NCBI GenBank assembly: GCA_030220185.1
Contig: JASPKZ010007538.1
Location: 799,501-863,500, forward strand
Direction of reading: 5' to 3'
DNA length: 64,000 nucleotides
Source of the DNA: Diploptera punctata
Lineage: Eukaryota; Arthropoda; Insecta; Blattodea; Blaberidae
Below, in pieces: positions 52,032 through 62,083 of the stretch. The first letter of the stretch is position 1. The number at the start of each line of letters is the position of its first letter. Under the pieces are notes generated by a model. It searched no databases, was not told where the DNA came from, and saw nothing but the letters and a program-made list of their open reading frames with translations. The translations under genes were made by a program, and so were the position numbers.

Positions 52032-52379
52032 GTCCCGCGCCGTAGCCGAGCGGTTAAGGTAGGAAGCCTTGGCGCAGAGCTACGGGACTTGCGCTGGTTC
52101 GAGTCTCCATGGGGGAAGAAATTTTCTCATGGTATTTCGGCCAGTATGGGACCGGTGCCCACCCAGCATCGTGAGGCAATTGGGTTAGCTACAATAAGTA
52201 GCGGCTCCGGGTTGAGGAACCAGCTATAACGGCTGGGGGACTCGACATGCTAATCACATGTCACCCCTACACTGGCTGTTGATCATTACCTCTGTGATTA
52301 ACACATGTGGATGTGAAGGGCCAGCAGCCGGCTGGTAAAAGGGCAACCGCTGAAAAGTGGAAAGACCCTCAATCGGAAA
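52032..52379 (+). mobile_element. tRNA-derived SINE, family E
   Basis: ATGTATACTTGG at 52020-52031 and 52380-52391. Head GCGCCGTAGCCGAGCGGTTA resembles a long-variable-arm tRNA (Leu or Ser type), with GCTGGTTCGAGTCTCC as B box. Body includes CTGGGGGACTCGACATGC. About 348 bp, complete. Confidence 0.85.
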
Positions 52380-52783
52380 ATGTATACTTGGACCAACGGA
52401 TCTGTGCCCCTATAGCACTGACATTCTTCTTAGAAAAGTACACGTATATACTCACACCATTTCACTGCACTCCCCTCCCACTACGTCAAACAACAGCAAT
52501 GGTAACTATTGAGTAGGGATGTTGCCAAACTTCCCCCAGTGTCATGACTCTTGAATATTGAATAATGCAAGGTTGGAGTTGAGTTGACAACACTGGAGTA
52601 CAAGAGAGAGATAGGAATGCAGGGAGGGAAATGATTTGCTGAGACAGAAAAGGAAGTAGGCTTTAGTTTGCATGTCTTACGGGGGCACAGATCCGTTGGA
52701 CAGACAATAACTGATGTGTGCTATCAGTGTTGTCATTATGTCTCTACAGCACGGTTGCCACTATTAAAGTTCCAACCCTCGTA

Positions 52784-53189
52784 TTAAAGACAGTCTCTTT
52801 ATAAATCACGTTCACTCTATGAAATCTATAGTAATAAAAAAGCACAATGATTCACCAAATTAGAAATTGTCCATATTGTTCAATTGATCAAAGTAGCCAG
52901 GTGTATACATTTACATGTAGTTTGATTACATTTGTTGAGCTACTTTGGAAGATGGTTTTCATTGTTAGATAAGAGGTACTGTCAGTGTATAAAACACATC
53001 CAAAGATGTTTATATTAGTATTTTTACTAACAGATTTACATTTTATTATAAGATTTTACAATTTTATATAAAGGATTGTTATGTAATTCAGTGTTAAATG
53101 AAATACGTATCGATAAGGAAGTCCACATGACAGAAGTGAGATCTGTTTATTCTTCATCTACGGTACTACAGTTTTTAGAGTTTATCCTT
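52784..53189. other. intergenic, nothing recognised
   Basis: No repeat end or frame with known motif. Confidence 0.4.
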
Positions 53190-54010
53190 GACCTCCCGAA
53201 CAACAGCTCACCATTCTGTCCTTTACTTTCTGTATCCAATTACTGTTTCCAGTTCTTCTCCACGCCATCGATCCATCTAATCCTGGGTCTACCACGTCTT
53301 CTTTTAGAGTCTAGTTTTGCTTCCAGTACTACCTTGGGGGTTCGGTTTGTGCCCATTCTATATACATGTCACGACCACTCAACTCTTCTGGCTTTAATAC
53401 ATACTTTTATATCTATGTCTTTGTATAAATCTTATATTATAGTTCCGTCCTGCGCCGTAGCCGAGCAGTTAAGGTAGGAAGCCTTGAATCAGAGCTACGG
53501 GACTTGCGCTGGTTCGAGTCTCCATGGGGGAAGAAATTTTCTCATGGTATTTCGGCCAGTATGGGACTGGTGCCACCCAGCATCGTGAGGCAATTGGGTA
53601 GCTACAATAAGTAGCGGCTCCAGGTTGAGGAACTAGCTATAACGGCTGGGGGACTCGACATGCTAACCACATGTCACCCCTACACTGGCTGTTGATCATC
53701 TACCTCTGTGATTTACACATGTGGATGTGAAGGGCCAGCAGCCGGCTGGTAAAAGGGCAACCACTGAAAAGTGGAAAGATCCTCAATCGGATATTATAGT
53801 TCCCATTAGTTCTAGTTCTCAAGACTCCATTATCTCTAATTAGACCATATATCTTCCTAATTTTTTTTTCCCCCAGGTGGACACACTTGCTACAGCCTTT
53901 TCTGTTAGTGTCCAGCTTTTGCTACTGTATACCACAATAGGTTTAATTATCGTTTTTTACATCTTTTTTATTTGGGCATTTTAATTATCTTAGTGCTAGG
54001 CAGTCATTCT
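53190..54010 (-). pseudogene. LINE fragment interrupted by a SINE
   Basis: 53190-53446 and 53805-54010 are consecutive minus-strand LINE 3' sequence (CCATCTAATCCTGGGTCTAC and CTTTTGCTACTGTATACCAC are landmarks of LINE RT C-termini). Frames are broken. Confidence 0.55.
53447..53791 (+). mobile_element. tRNA-derived SINE, family E
   Basis: ATATTATAGTTCC at 53434-53446 and 53792-53804. Nearly identical to the 52032 copy along its whole length, so both are young. Confidence 0.85.
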
Positions 54011-54059
54011 GATGGCCTTGTTCCGTTTGTGTGAAATTCTTTATTCAACATTAAAGATT

Positions 54060-54720
54060 GTGACCTCGATGTTTAGAAATAAGAATATTATTAGATGTGG
54101 AAGTTTAAAAATAATAGGTCTTAAATGAATGTTAATAAGCTAAAGCTTTTACTATGATTGAAATAAGCAAATTAATGTACAAAACTATTGTAATCAATGG
54201 TAAAGAGAATAATTTTTGCCTGAACCAGGAATCAAATCCTGAACCTTCAGCTTTCCATGCTGACGCTCTGACCACTGAGCTAATTTAGGCTTCATTCCCA
54301 CCCAAGCATAAATCTACCCTTTACCTTACTCTCTTGGTCCCACATTCAATGTAATGAATCATCATTCACAAATACAGAATGAATGGCTTCTACATTAAAA
54401 AGACATGAAGGGACTCCACACAGCTACAGCATTATTGATTAAATTAATGTTGAGAAGCTAAAGCTATTACTGTGATTTAAATAAGTAAATTAATGTTCAC
54501 GACAAAACTATTGTAATCAATAGTACAGAGAAAAATGTTTGCCTGAACCAGGAATCAAACCCCAAACCTTCAGCTTTCTATGCTGATGCTCTGAGGTAAT
54601 TTAGGCTACATTCCCATCCTAGCATAAATCTTCCCTTTTCCTTACTCTCTTGGTCCCACATTAAATGCAATGAATCATCATTCACAAATACTTTAAGAAG
54701 ACACAATAATTGGTCTGTTC
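54060..54720 (-). repeat. tandem dimer of a tRNA-like repeat, family F
   Basis: Two ~322 bp units, each with a minus tRNA-like block (TGCCTGAACCAGGAATCAAA at 54218 and 54540) and the flank CTTACTCTCTTGGTCCCACA. The second block has lost part of the D arm. Confidence 0.65.
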
Positions 54721-55051
54721 ACCCTTTAAATTCTTACGTGATCTGAGTTTAAGCGGCATGAGCCAGGTTGGTTTCTCTCTAGTATTTCTTTTGTAAATAA
54801 CTGGTACTATCAATTCTGGAAGTACGTGGCCACGTGGTACAAAATTCTATATACATCCATTCCTAAGCTAATGTTTTTCAATCAAAAGTAGCAGTAGTAT
54901 CAAATGACAGGCATTTAGCATTTAAGCTATTTTCCTTCAAGCTTCCCGATATAATTATTGAATTAACCTTTTTTTATAGGAATTATCACTGTGAGGTTCA
55001 ATTCAATATTAAATTAAAAGATTCTTACCTCTCCTCACATTATTCTGTTAA

Positions 55052-55094
55052 GTAGATCGCGATTTCAGGCCTATAGCAGGCCCATCTTCAGTAC
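55052..55094 (-). ncRNA. hammerhead-like motif, left arm
   Basis: CTGAAGA with C at 55091; same sequence as the right-arm motif; core, stem II and stem III intact. Confidence 0.75.
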
Positions 55095-55279
55095 ACTGTT
55101 GTTGACCGGTGTTATGTCGCTCGGAAGAACCACTTCTTCTTCCCTCTGTTGGTGGACCGATGAACCTCTTGATAAGGTCAAAATTTGCGGGAACTTCGAA
55201 GTTCATCAGTTTTCCTTTGTTTTTCTGAATGTGGATCTTTTCCCAAACTGTAAGTTCCTTAGGTGTCTATTGTGTTTAA

Positions 55280-56066
55280 TTAGACTAGCTTTGATTCAAT
55301 TCGATGTTTTTCGTACCAAGCATGAGCAGCTACTGCTGACTTTTCCAATTCTCCATTTTTGACATTTCTAAGATGTTCCTTCACCCTTGTTTTCAAATTT
55401 CTTTTCGTTTTTCCTATATAAATTTTGTCACAATCTTTACATTTGATCTGATAAATTCCTGATTTATTTTCTTCTTCAATTTTTTCATTTTTGTTGGTTT
55501 TAATTATCCTATTAAGGCTGTATTCATTCTTAGGTGCTAATCTTATATTAAACTTTTTGAAAATTTTTTGAAATTTGTAGTGTTTCAATGGATGGTAAGT
55601 GAATTTCTTGAATTTTATTTTTTCTGTTTGTTTTATCAGTGTGCTTTCATTAATTAATTTTTGTCTTTTGAATTTATTTATTTTTCCTGTGTACCATGCT
55701 TTCATCATAACCATTATCTGTTGCCACATTAATTATGTATTCTTTTTCTCTTTTATAGTTTTCTGGGCTCATAGGAATATTTACTAATCTGTATGCTAAG
55801 CTATTGAACACTGCCTCTTTGTGAGCAAAATGGTTGAAACCCGAAGCTTTAATATAGTTGTCTATATGAGTATTCTTTCTATATATTCCAAATTCTATCC
55901 TGTTTTCTTTGTTTCGTGTTAAATTAAGATCCAAAAATGTCAAACAGAAACAAATTGAGGATGCTTTGAAGCTTTTGAACATCCAGAGTAGAACGATAAA
56001 ATTCACCATGGAAACTGAGATTGAAAGACAAATCCCATTTTTGGATCTTAATTTAACACGAAACAA
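55280..56066 (-). pseudogene. PLE RT/endonuclease, left arm
   Basis: DLNLTRNKENRIEFGIYRKN, then INKFKRQKLINESTL, SGIYQIKCKDCDKIYIGKTK and RVKEHLRNVKNGELEKSA. A frameshift at about 55700 separates the RT part from the endonuclease part. The YVDD box is not included. In this arm YIGKTK is intact. Confidence 0.8.
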
Positions 56067-56929
56067 AGAAAACAGGATAGAATTTGGAATATATAGAAAG
56101 AATACTCATATAGACAACTATATTAAAGCTTCGGGTTTCAACCATTTTGCTCACAAAGAGGCAGTGTTCAATAGCTTAGCATACAGATTAGTAAATATTC
56201 CTATGAGCCCAGAAAACTATAAAAGAGAAAAAGAATACATAATTAATGTGGCAACAGATAATGGTTATGATGAAAGCATGGTACACAGGAAAATAAATAA
56301 ATTCAAAAGACAAAAATTAATTAATGAAAGCACACTGATAAAACAAACAGAAAAAATAAAATTCAAGAAATTCACTTACCATCCATTGAAACACTACAAA
56401 TTTCAAAAAATTTTCAAAAAGTTTAATATAAGATTAGCACCTAAGAATGAATACAGCCTTAATAGGATAATTAAAACCAACAAAAATGAAAAAATTGAAG
56501 AAGAAAATAAATCAGGAATTTATCAGATCAAATGTAAAGATTGTGACAAAATTTATATAGAGAAAAACGAAAAAAAATTTGAAAACAAGGGTGAAGGAAC
56601 ATCTTAGAAATGTCAAAAATGGAGAATTGGAAAAGTCAGCAGTAGCTGCTCATGCTTGGTACGAAAAACATCGAATTGAATCAAAAGCTAGTCTAATTAA
56701 ACAAATAGAGACACCTAAGGAACTTACAGTTTGGGAAAAGATCCACATTCAGAAAAACAAAGGAAAACTGATGAACTTCGAAGTTCCCGCAAATTTTGAC
56801 CTTATCAAGAGGTTCATCGGTCCACCAACAGAGGGAAGAAGAAGTGGTTCTTCCGAGCGACATAACACCGGTCAACAACAGTGTACTGAAGATGGGCCTG
56901 CTATAGGCCTGAAATCGCGATCTACTTAA
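55909..56929 (+). pseudogene. PLE RT/endonuclease, right arm
   Basis: IEDALKLLNIQSRTIKFTME from the spacer, then the same RT end and linker as in the left arm, open to 56607. IYIEKNEKK shows that the second G of the YIG-K stretch is changed and the frame shifts, and RVKEHLRNVKNGELEKSA to FIGPPTEGRRSG continues to 56929. The catalytic RT box is absent. Confidence 0.8.
56883..56925 (+). ncRNA. hammerhead-like motif, right arm, best stem III
   Basis: CTGAAGA (C at 56886), extra T, stem II GGGCCT/AGGCCT, GAAAT at 56911-56915, stem III ATCGCGAT (56914-56921), C as site (AUC). TAC after it pairs with GTA before CTGA. All core bases present. Confidence 0.75.
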
Positions 56930-56991
56930 CAGAATAATGTGAGGAGAGGTAAGAATCTTTTAATTTAATATATAATTATTGAAATTAATTT

Positions 56992-57545
56992 GGAGGTCGA
57001 AACAATTCTTCATAAGACTTAAACTAAGTTTGTTTAATTCAAATGTGAAATCAATTTTATTAAATGGCTGTAAAACTTGGAAAGCTACAAAACAAATTGG
57101 AAAAAATTGTAAATCGTTATAAATCGTTACCTGAGAAATATCTTGGGGTATATGGTGGCCAGAGATTATAACAAATAAAAAAATTTGGAGAAGAACGAAT
57201 CAAAATGAAATTGTAAAGAAATTTAATTTAGAAAATGGAAATGGGTTGGTCATGTATCAAGGAGAGAGAGAATGATAACATCACAAAAGTGGCATTTGAT
57301 TGGATCCCCCAAGGATTGAGAAGGCGAAGAGGAAGACCTAGGGCAACATGGAGTAATACCATCAGGGATGAAGCTGAACAGGCAGGGATGAGTTGGAATG
57401 AAATTAAGGCATTGGCAAACAACAGAGTTTGTTGGCGAGTTTTTATCAAGGCCCTATGCTTCCCAGTGGAGTGACCAATATAATTCCACAATGTCTCTCT
57501 AGTTTTGTCTGATGACACTGTAGAAGATGATGTTGGTTAAATCTT
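56992..57545 (+). pseudogene. LINE 3' fragment
   Basis: Traces of an RT tail (WWPEIITNKKIWRRTNQNEI) and a clear C-terminus: DWIPQGLRRRRGRPRATW, RDEAEQAGMSWNEIKALANN and RVCWRVFIKALCFPVE to the stop near 57472. Confidence 0.75.
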
Positions 57546-57580
57546 GCTGCAGTGCGTAGTGTACAGGTATCAGAATCAAT

Positions 57581-57972
57581 GTTAATATTATTCGTTTTTA
57601 AAGCTCAGATAGAAGAGCATTGGCATAGAGAGTCAAAGGTTCTGGGTTCAAACCCCGGTCTAGGCGTATATTTTTCTTTTCAAATATAATTTGTCCATCA
57701 TTAAGATGTTTAAAAACAAATAATATTAACATTGAAAGAAGCACTACTGGCTTTATAAGTAATGTTTAAATTCCCAATAAAAAGTCTTCTTAATAAAGGA
57801 GCCGCCATTTGCAAAAATTGTAGCAACGGCTCGTAGCATTTGGGGTTATAAGAGAAAAATACGCATTTAGATTGGAGGCCTAGGTAGCTCAGATGGAAGA
57901 GCATTGACATAGAGAGTCAAAGGTCCTGGGTTCAAACCCCAGCCTAGGCATATATTTTTCTTTTCAAATATA
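57581..57972 (+). mobile_element. tRNA-derived SINE, family C, dimer
   Basis: ATCAGAATCAAT at 57569-57580 and 57973-57984. tRNA-like blocks at about 57601-57667 and 57878-57950, joined by the ATTAACATTGAAAGAAGC and AGTCTTCTTAATAAAGGAGC linker. Same unit as the trimer at 12943. Confidence 0.85.
57878..57950 (+). tRNA. tRNA-like head of a SINE (pseudo-tRNA)
   Basis: 73 bases with a perfect cloverleaf: acceptor GCCTAGG/CCTAGGC, D arm GCTC/GAGC, anticodon arm TTGAC/GTCAA, T arm CTGGG/CCCAG, discriminator A. The loop gives AGA, a serine anticodon, but the variable arm is short, unlike real serine tRNAs. Repeat flanks on both sides mark it as a SINE head. Confidence 0.55.
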
Positions 57973-57995
57973 ATCAGAATCAATTATTAAAAGTT

Positions 57996-58400
57996 TTGCC
58001 AGGCAATGATGATAGAGAACTTTTTCATTCACCAGACCTGATACCCTTGACTTTTTTGTGGGGCTTTGTTAAAGATCTTGTGTACAAGCCAAGCCTTCCA
58101 CTTACCGTTCTTGATCTAAGAGCACACATCACAGTGCTATCTCATCAATTACCTCATATGCTACAACATACTCGGGCAGAAATAAGACTAATAAATTAAT
58201 GAGTCATTTTAACATCTTACCTCATGAGGTAAATGTTAAAATGACTCATTAATTTATTAATTAAGAACCTCATAATGTGTTTCCCAATTTTAACTTTGAA
58301 GAAATAAGACTACTGGTTTAATGTGTGCCTTGTTACACAAGGAGCTCACATAGTACATCTGTAAGGTACTGTAACCAAAATTTTTTTAGTTTCTCTTTCC
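57996..58400 (+). pseudogene. mariner-related transposase, C-terminal fragment
   Basis: SPDLIPLTFLWGFVKDLVYK with the last catalytic region, PLTVLDLRAHITVLSHQLPH and RAEIRL. The frame then stops at a PLE insert (58191-58300) and resumes with remains of the CR-THGAH-type end. Same group as 7679-8215. Confidence 0.65.
58191..58300. mobile_element. 110 bp PLE hairpin with 12 bp target duplication
   Basis: GAAATAAGACTA at 58179-58190 and 58301-58312. ATTAATGAGTCATTTTAACA is mirrored by TGTTAAAATGACTCATTAAT. The right end has CCTCATAATGTGTTTCCC. It interrupts the transposase fragment. Confidence 0.85.
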
Positions 58401-58439
58401 ATCGATACTAGTTTCATGTTTTAGTTTTATTAAACAAAA

Positions 58440-58900
58440 TTTACACATTATATTTGAAGAGATAAATTATACGCTCAGACTGGGGTTTGAACCTAGGACC
58501 TTTTGCACTCTAGGCAAATGCTCTACCAACTGAGCTATCTGAGAAACTCCAATCTAAATGCAATTTTTTCTCTTATATACACTGTTAATTCCTGCGTACC
58601 AAATGCTATGAAGCTATTGCTTCTATCTTGTAAAAGAGGCTTCTTTATTAAGAAGACCTTTAATTGGGAATTTTTCATTACATTATAAAGTCAGAATGGC
58701 TTCTTTCAATGTTTTTATTATTCATTTCATACATCTCAATGATGGATCATTTGCATTTAGATTGGAGTTTCTCAGACAGCTTAGTTGGTAGAGCATTCAC
58801 CTAGAGTGCAAAAGATCCTGGGTTCAAACCCCAGTCTGAGCGTATAATTTTTCCCTTCAAATATTGTTATTCCATCTCCTTCAAATATTGTTATTCCATC
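58440..58900. mobile_element. SINE family C, inverted pair
   Basis: Minus block 58468-58545 and plus block 58765-58842 (GCTTAGTTGGTAGAGCA, GGGTTCAAACCCCAGTC) around an ATTAAGAAGA linker. A 19 bp stretch at the end (TTCAAATATTGTTATTCCAT) is duplicated. Confidence 0.7.
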
Positions 58901-59402
58901 ATTGAGATGTATGAAATGAATAATAAAAACATCAAAAGATACACATGTTTGAAATCCAAACTGTGTTTTGTAGGAATTCTGCATAATGAGAGAATATTCC
59001 AAATTCCAATTGGCCAGAACCTTGTCTTTATTGGATCGTTGTATGAGATCAGTCTAGCTTCATTTTGGGGATTCTCAATAAATTAGTTTATAGACTTCAT
59101 AGAAATAAAAATTTATTGACAACTCTTGAAACCTGTTTTCAGATAAAAAAGTCTTGCTCCTGTCATGTGATTTCATTTGTAAGTCTGATAATTATTAATG
59201 AAAGTGACTTTGTGATTGAAGTTGGTGCTATTGCACTTGGCATAAATGTTTTTAAATATGTATACTGTTTATGAAATGATTAGCATTTAGATAAGATTTA
59301 TTGTTGTCTATTTTGTATATTTTAGTTTGAGTAGGTAAAATCTTGCAATAGGAAGCAATTTATAGATATTTTTCTGTCTGTCTTCAGTATTTTATGTCTA
59401 TT
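58901..59402. other. intergenic, nothing recognised
   Basis: No repeat end or motif-bearing frame. Confidence 0.4.
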
Positions 59403-59994
59403 AAGGCAACTGTTAACTATTTCATGCCAAAACCTACCTCGAAATTTCTCCCAGAGACACATTATGATGTACCAAGGCCTGTTCAAAAAATTATCTGCCA
59501 TTTATAACTCAAAGGCATGAAAAACCAGTGCCAAATCTCTCATTTAAACTATAGGGAAGTAATACAACTTCTTTATTGGTACATTAGGTAACCCTCACTA
59601 CCTGCTGTCCATGCCACATTCTGCCTCACTCCTCTCCACTCTTATTCAAGCAGAGAGTCCATATTCACCTTACAGTGTGTTGCCATTTCTGAATTCAGTG
59701 CCAAATCTCTCATTTAAACTATGGAGGGAAGTAATACAACTTCTTTATTGGTAGATTTGATAACCCAATCTCTACTTGCTGTCTGTGCCACATCCTGCCT
59801 CACTACTCTCCGCTCATATTCAAACAGGGAGTCCATCTTCTCATTAAAGTGGGTTGCTATTGCTGGATTCTGTCTTCAATTTCTGTGCCTTGCAGTTAAA
59901 AAATTTTTTGGACATGACCTTGGCATATCACAACGCTTTTCTGGGAGAAATTTTTAGGTAGGTTAAGACATGCAATGGTTGACAGTTGCCTTCA
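59403..59994. mobile_element. foldback element, copy 1
   Basis: Ends 59403-59455 and 59942-59994 are complementary (AAGGCAACTGTTAAC and CCTACC, AAATTTCTCCC). Inside, a ~170 bp unit starting CAGTGCCAAATCTCTCATTT is tandemly duplicated at 59527 and 59697. Confidence 0.6.
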
Positions 59995-60475
59995 CAGTGT
60001 TGAGCAAAATGTTGCACATCTCAACCTTCCAACATATTTAGACAGTGTTTATTATCCGTTTGGCGAGTTAAGAGAGACCTCTGTCGGGTACAATGTCTTG
60101 TTAATGATAGCCTCACTATCAAAATACGTTGACTATTTTAATATTTTGCTTTAGTGATTTGGGTTTTATTGATAATGTGTAATACAATGATTCATTTAAT
60201 AATTAATGAATTGGAAACTTTATGTCTCACCTTCTAAAATATGCTTTCTCTCCTGGCATGTTTCAGAAACCTTCGTTTTCATTATCAGCTAAACTCCAAA
60301 GTCAATTCATATTCTGTTGTCTGTTTATTGTTACTAAAAAATGTATTTTTAACAGTTATGATACAATTGGCAATACTGCACTGATTGAAATAGCCTTAAT
60401 TTACATCTTTGTTATGAGTAATATTGCAGATGGTTGGCTTTGAGTTTATGTAATGATTAATACGTATTTTGTTAG
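59995..60475. other. intergenic with a PLE scrap
   Basis: 60205-60300 is a decayed PLE 3' end; on minus CTGATAATGAAAACGAAGG and GAAACATGCC remain of the hammerhead block. The remainder is unassigned. Confidence 0.45.
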
Positions 60476-60710
60476 AGTCGACCGCAGTGGACTAGTGGTT
60501 ATGTCGCCTCTGGTCCCAAGGTGCAAGGGTTCAAACCCGGCCAGGGTCAATGGATTTTTTAGGGTGGAAAAATCCAAGGAGCAAGTCCTCCGGGAGGGAC
60601 TTTAAACCATGGGTCCCGAGTTTGAAGATGTTCAGCTCGTAAAAGAACCTTAAGCCTATATAAACAGGCCTTTAAGCAAAACTTACCAATCTTTTTTTTT
60701 CTAATAATAC
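60476..60710 (+). mobile_element. tRNA-derived SINE, family A
   Basis: AGTGGACTAGTGGTTATG and AGGGTTCAAACCCGGCC form the head. AAAAATCCAAGGAGCAAGTC and CTCCGGGAGGGACT follow as in the 5779 copy, ending near TAAGCAAAACTTACC. Confidence 0.75.
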
Positions 60711-60784
60711 CTTAGTTGTCTACTAGATGGCTCATTGGATCGGTGTATTGATCACATATCAATCATGACATCTTTGGGAAATAA

Positions 60785-61310
60785 GCACAACTAAATTAAA
60801 TTGGTCTTTTCTTCTTCATCATCTTCTTCCTTTGGCTCTAGGGTCCTCTAAGAACTTTGGCCTCCTTCATAACATCTGCCCATTCTTCTCTATTCCTAAC
60901 TTTCTGTCTCCATCTTTTCATCTTCAGTTGTCCTAATATTCCTCAACCTTATGTAACCGTCTTAGTTTTTGTCTTCCAACCTTTCTTCTCCCTTCCGGTT
61001 TCCCTTTTAACCTTCAGTTGTCTTAATATTCCTCAACCTTATGTAACCGTCTTAGTTTTTGTCTTCCAACCTTTCTTCTCCCTTCCGGTTTCCCTTTTAA
61101 CCTTCAGTTGTCTTAATATTCCTCAACCTTATGTAACTGTCTTAGTTTTTGTCTTCCAACCTTTCTTCTTCCTTCTGGTTTCCCTTCTAAAATCTTTCTT
61201 GCTCCATCCGCAACACTTGTCCTACCTATTCCAATTAACTTGGTCTAGTAACTCCTAACAAGGTGAGGCTATGGCTCAACATTGGGCTGTTACGCCATTG
61301 TAAATAGAAT
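60785..61310. repeat. LINE-like remnant with three 90 bp tandem units
   Basis: Units starting CAGTTGTCCTAATATTCCTC at 60924, 61014 and 61104 are almost identical. The flanks (TCTTCATCATCTTCTTCC; CAACATTGGGCTGTTACGCC) recur in part at 48040-48125. The class is uncertain. Confidence 0.6.
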
Positions 61311-61585
61311 ATTTTGTTAGGATATATTGTACCTTTATTCCTGTTTTATCTTGAAAATAGTCATAATAATAATCTGTAGTCATTCTGAGCATATTTTAAT
61401 GACGACTTGCATAATTTCATTGGATTTGTGTGGTTTGTGTTAAAATTATTTATTAGAATAATGAAATAATAATGAAATTCAACATAATATGAAAATAAAA
61501 TTGTATACGTTTTAAGGATTGAAAGTGTTGTATAAATTTGTTTTGAAATATATTAACTGCTCTGTAAAACTATAAAATTACAACA
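61311..61585. other. intergenic, nothing recognised
   Basis: AT-rich, no motif. Confidence 0.4.
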
Positions 61586-61895
61586 GGAAGTAACATTATG
61601 AGGTTCTTATTAAACAAGGTGAGTCTGTTTTCATCTTACCTCATAGAAGTTGAGTTCTTTTAGAACATTTTTAATACAAATCTTCAGCTTGTCCAGACTG
61701 ATAATTTTTACATTGTTGGCCCTGGATGTATTCTTTGACAATGGAGTAAGAGTTGATATCCAGGGCCGACATCATACAAGCTGAAAATAAAACACAATTT
61801 TGTTTGGAAAAACATGTCCTAAAAGAACTCGAACTTCTATGAGGTAAGATGAAAACAGACTCACTACTTGCTGTAAAATTCACTTTGAATCCTTG
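61586..61895. mobile_element. PLE inverted pair
   Basis: Terminus AGGAAGTAACATTATGAGG. Arms 61630-61740 and 61745-61870 are complementary (TTCATCTTACCTCATAGAAG; CTGGATGTATTC against GATATCCAGGGCC). The plus hammerhead-like block near 61783 has CTGAAAA, AAAAC/GTTTG and ACATGTC; the minus block has CTGAAGA only. Confidence 0.65.
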
Positions 61896-62083
61896 TGACC
61901 CAAGTTACTATTATTTGTTTGTGTTGTTTTTAGACATTGGCTACATTTTTAACTTCTGATCTCATTGTAAGTCTCAGGATAACAATCAGGGAATCAGGAT
62001 ACAATAGCAATAAGCTGTTATATTTTTTGGAACATATTTTATTGAAAAAATATTTACCCAGGAATTCCCCATCATAACATAAC

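Larger units (their letters stand above)
50661..52783. mobile_element. mariner-like composite, inverted and interrupted
   Basis: TA at 50661-50662 and 52782-52783. Terminal repeats GTTGGAACTTTAATTGTGGC and its near-complement at 52756-52775, about 28 bp. 50748-50880 is mirrored by 51880-51992. Transposase traces at 51206-51270 (LPYRTVAQWVKA) occur on both strands. It contains a LINE scrap, a PLE with a host fragment and a SINE. Confidence 0.6.
54963..56969. mobile_element. PLE with ~0.93 kb inverted arms
   Basis: 14 bp direct repeat ATATAATTATTGAA at 54949-54962 and 56970-56983. Arms 55006-55939 and 56036-56969 are near-identical reverse complements around a 96 bp spacer. Only the left side reaches the full terminus (CCTCACAGTGATAATTCC read outward). 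Confidence 0.9.

Noticed and set aside
60857..61258. 133-codon frame with three repeats of 30 residues
   Set aside because: The repeats come from a 90 bp tandem DNA duplication; the translated sequence looks like membrane helices only because of T-rich codons.
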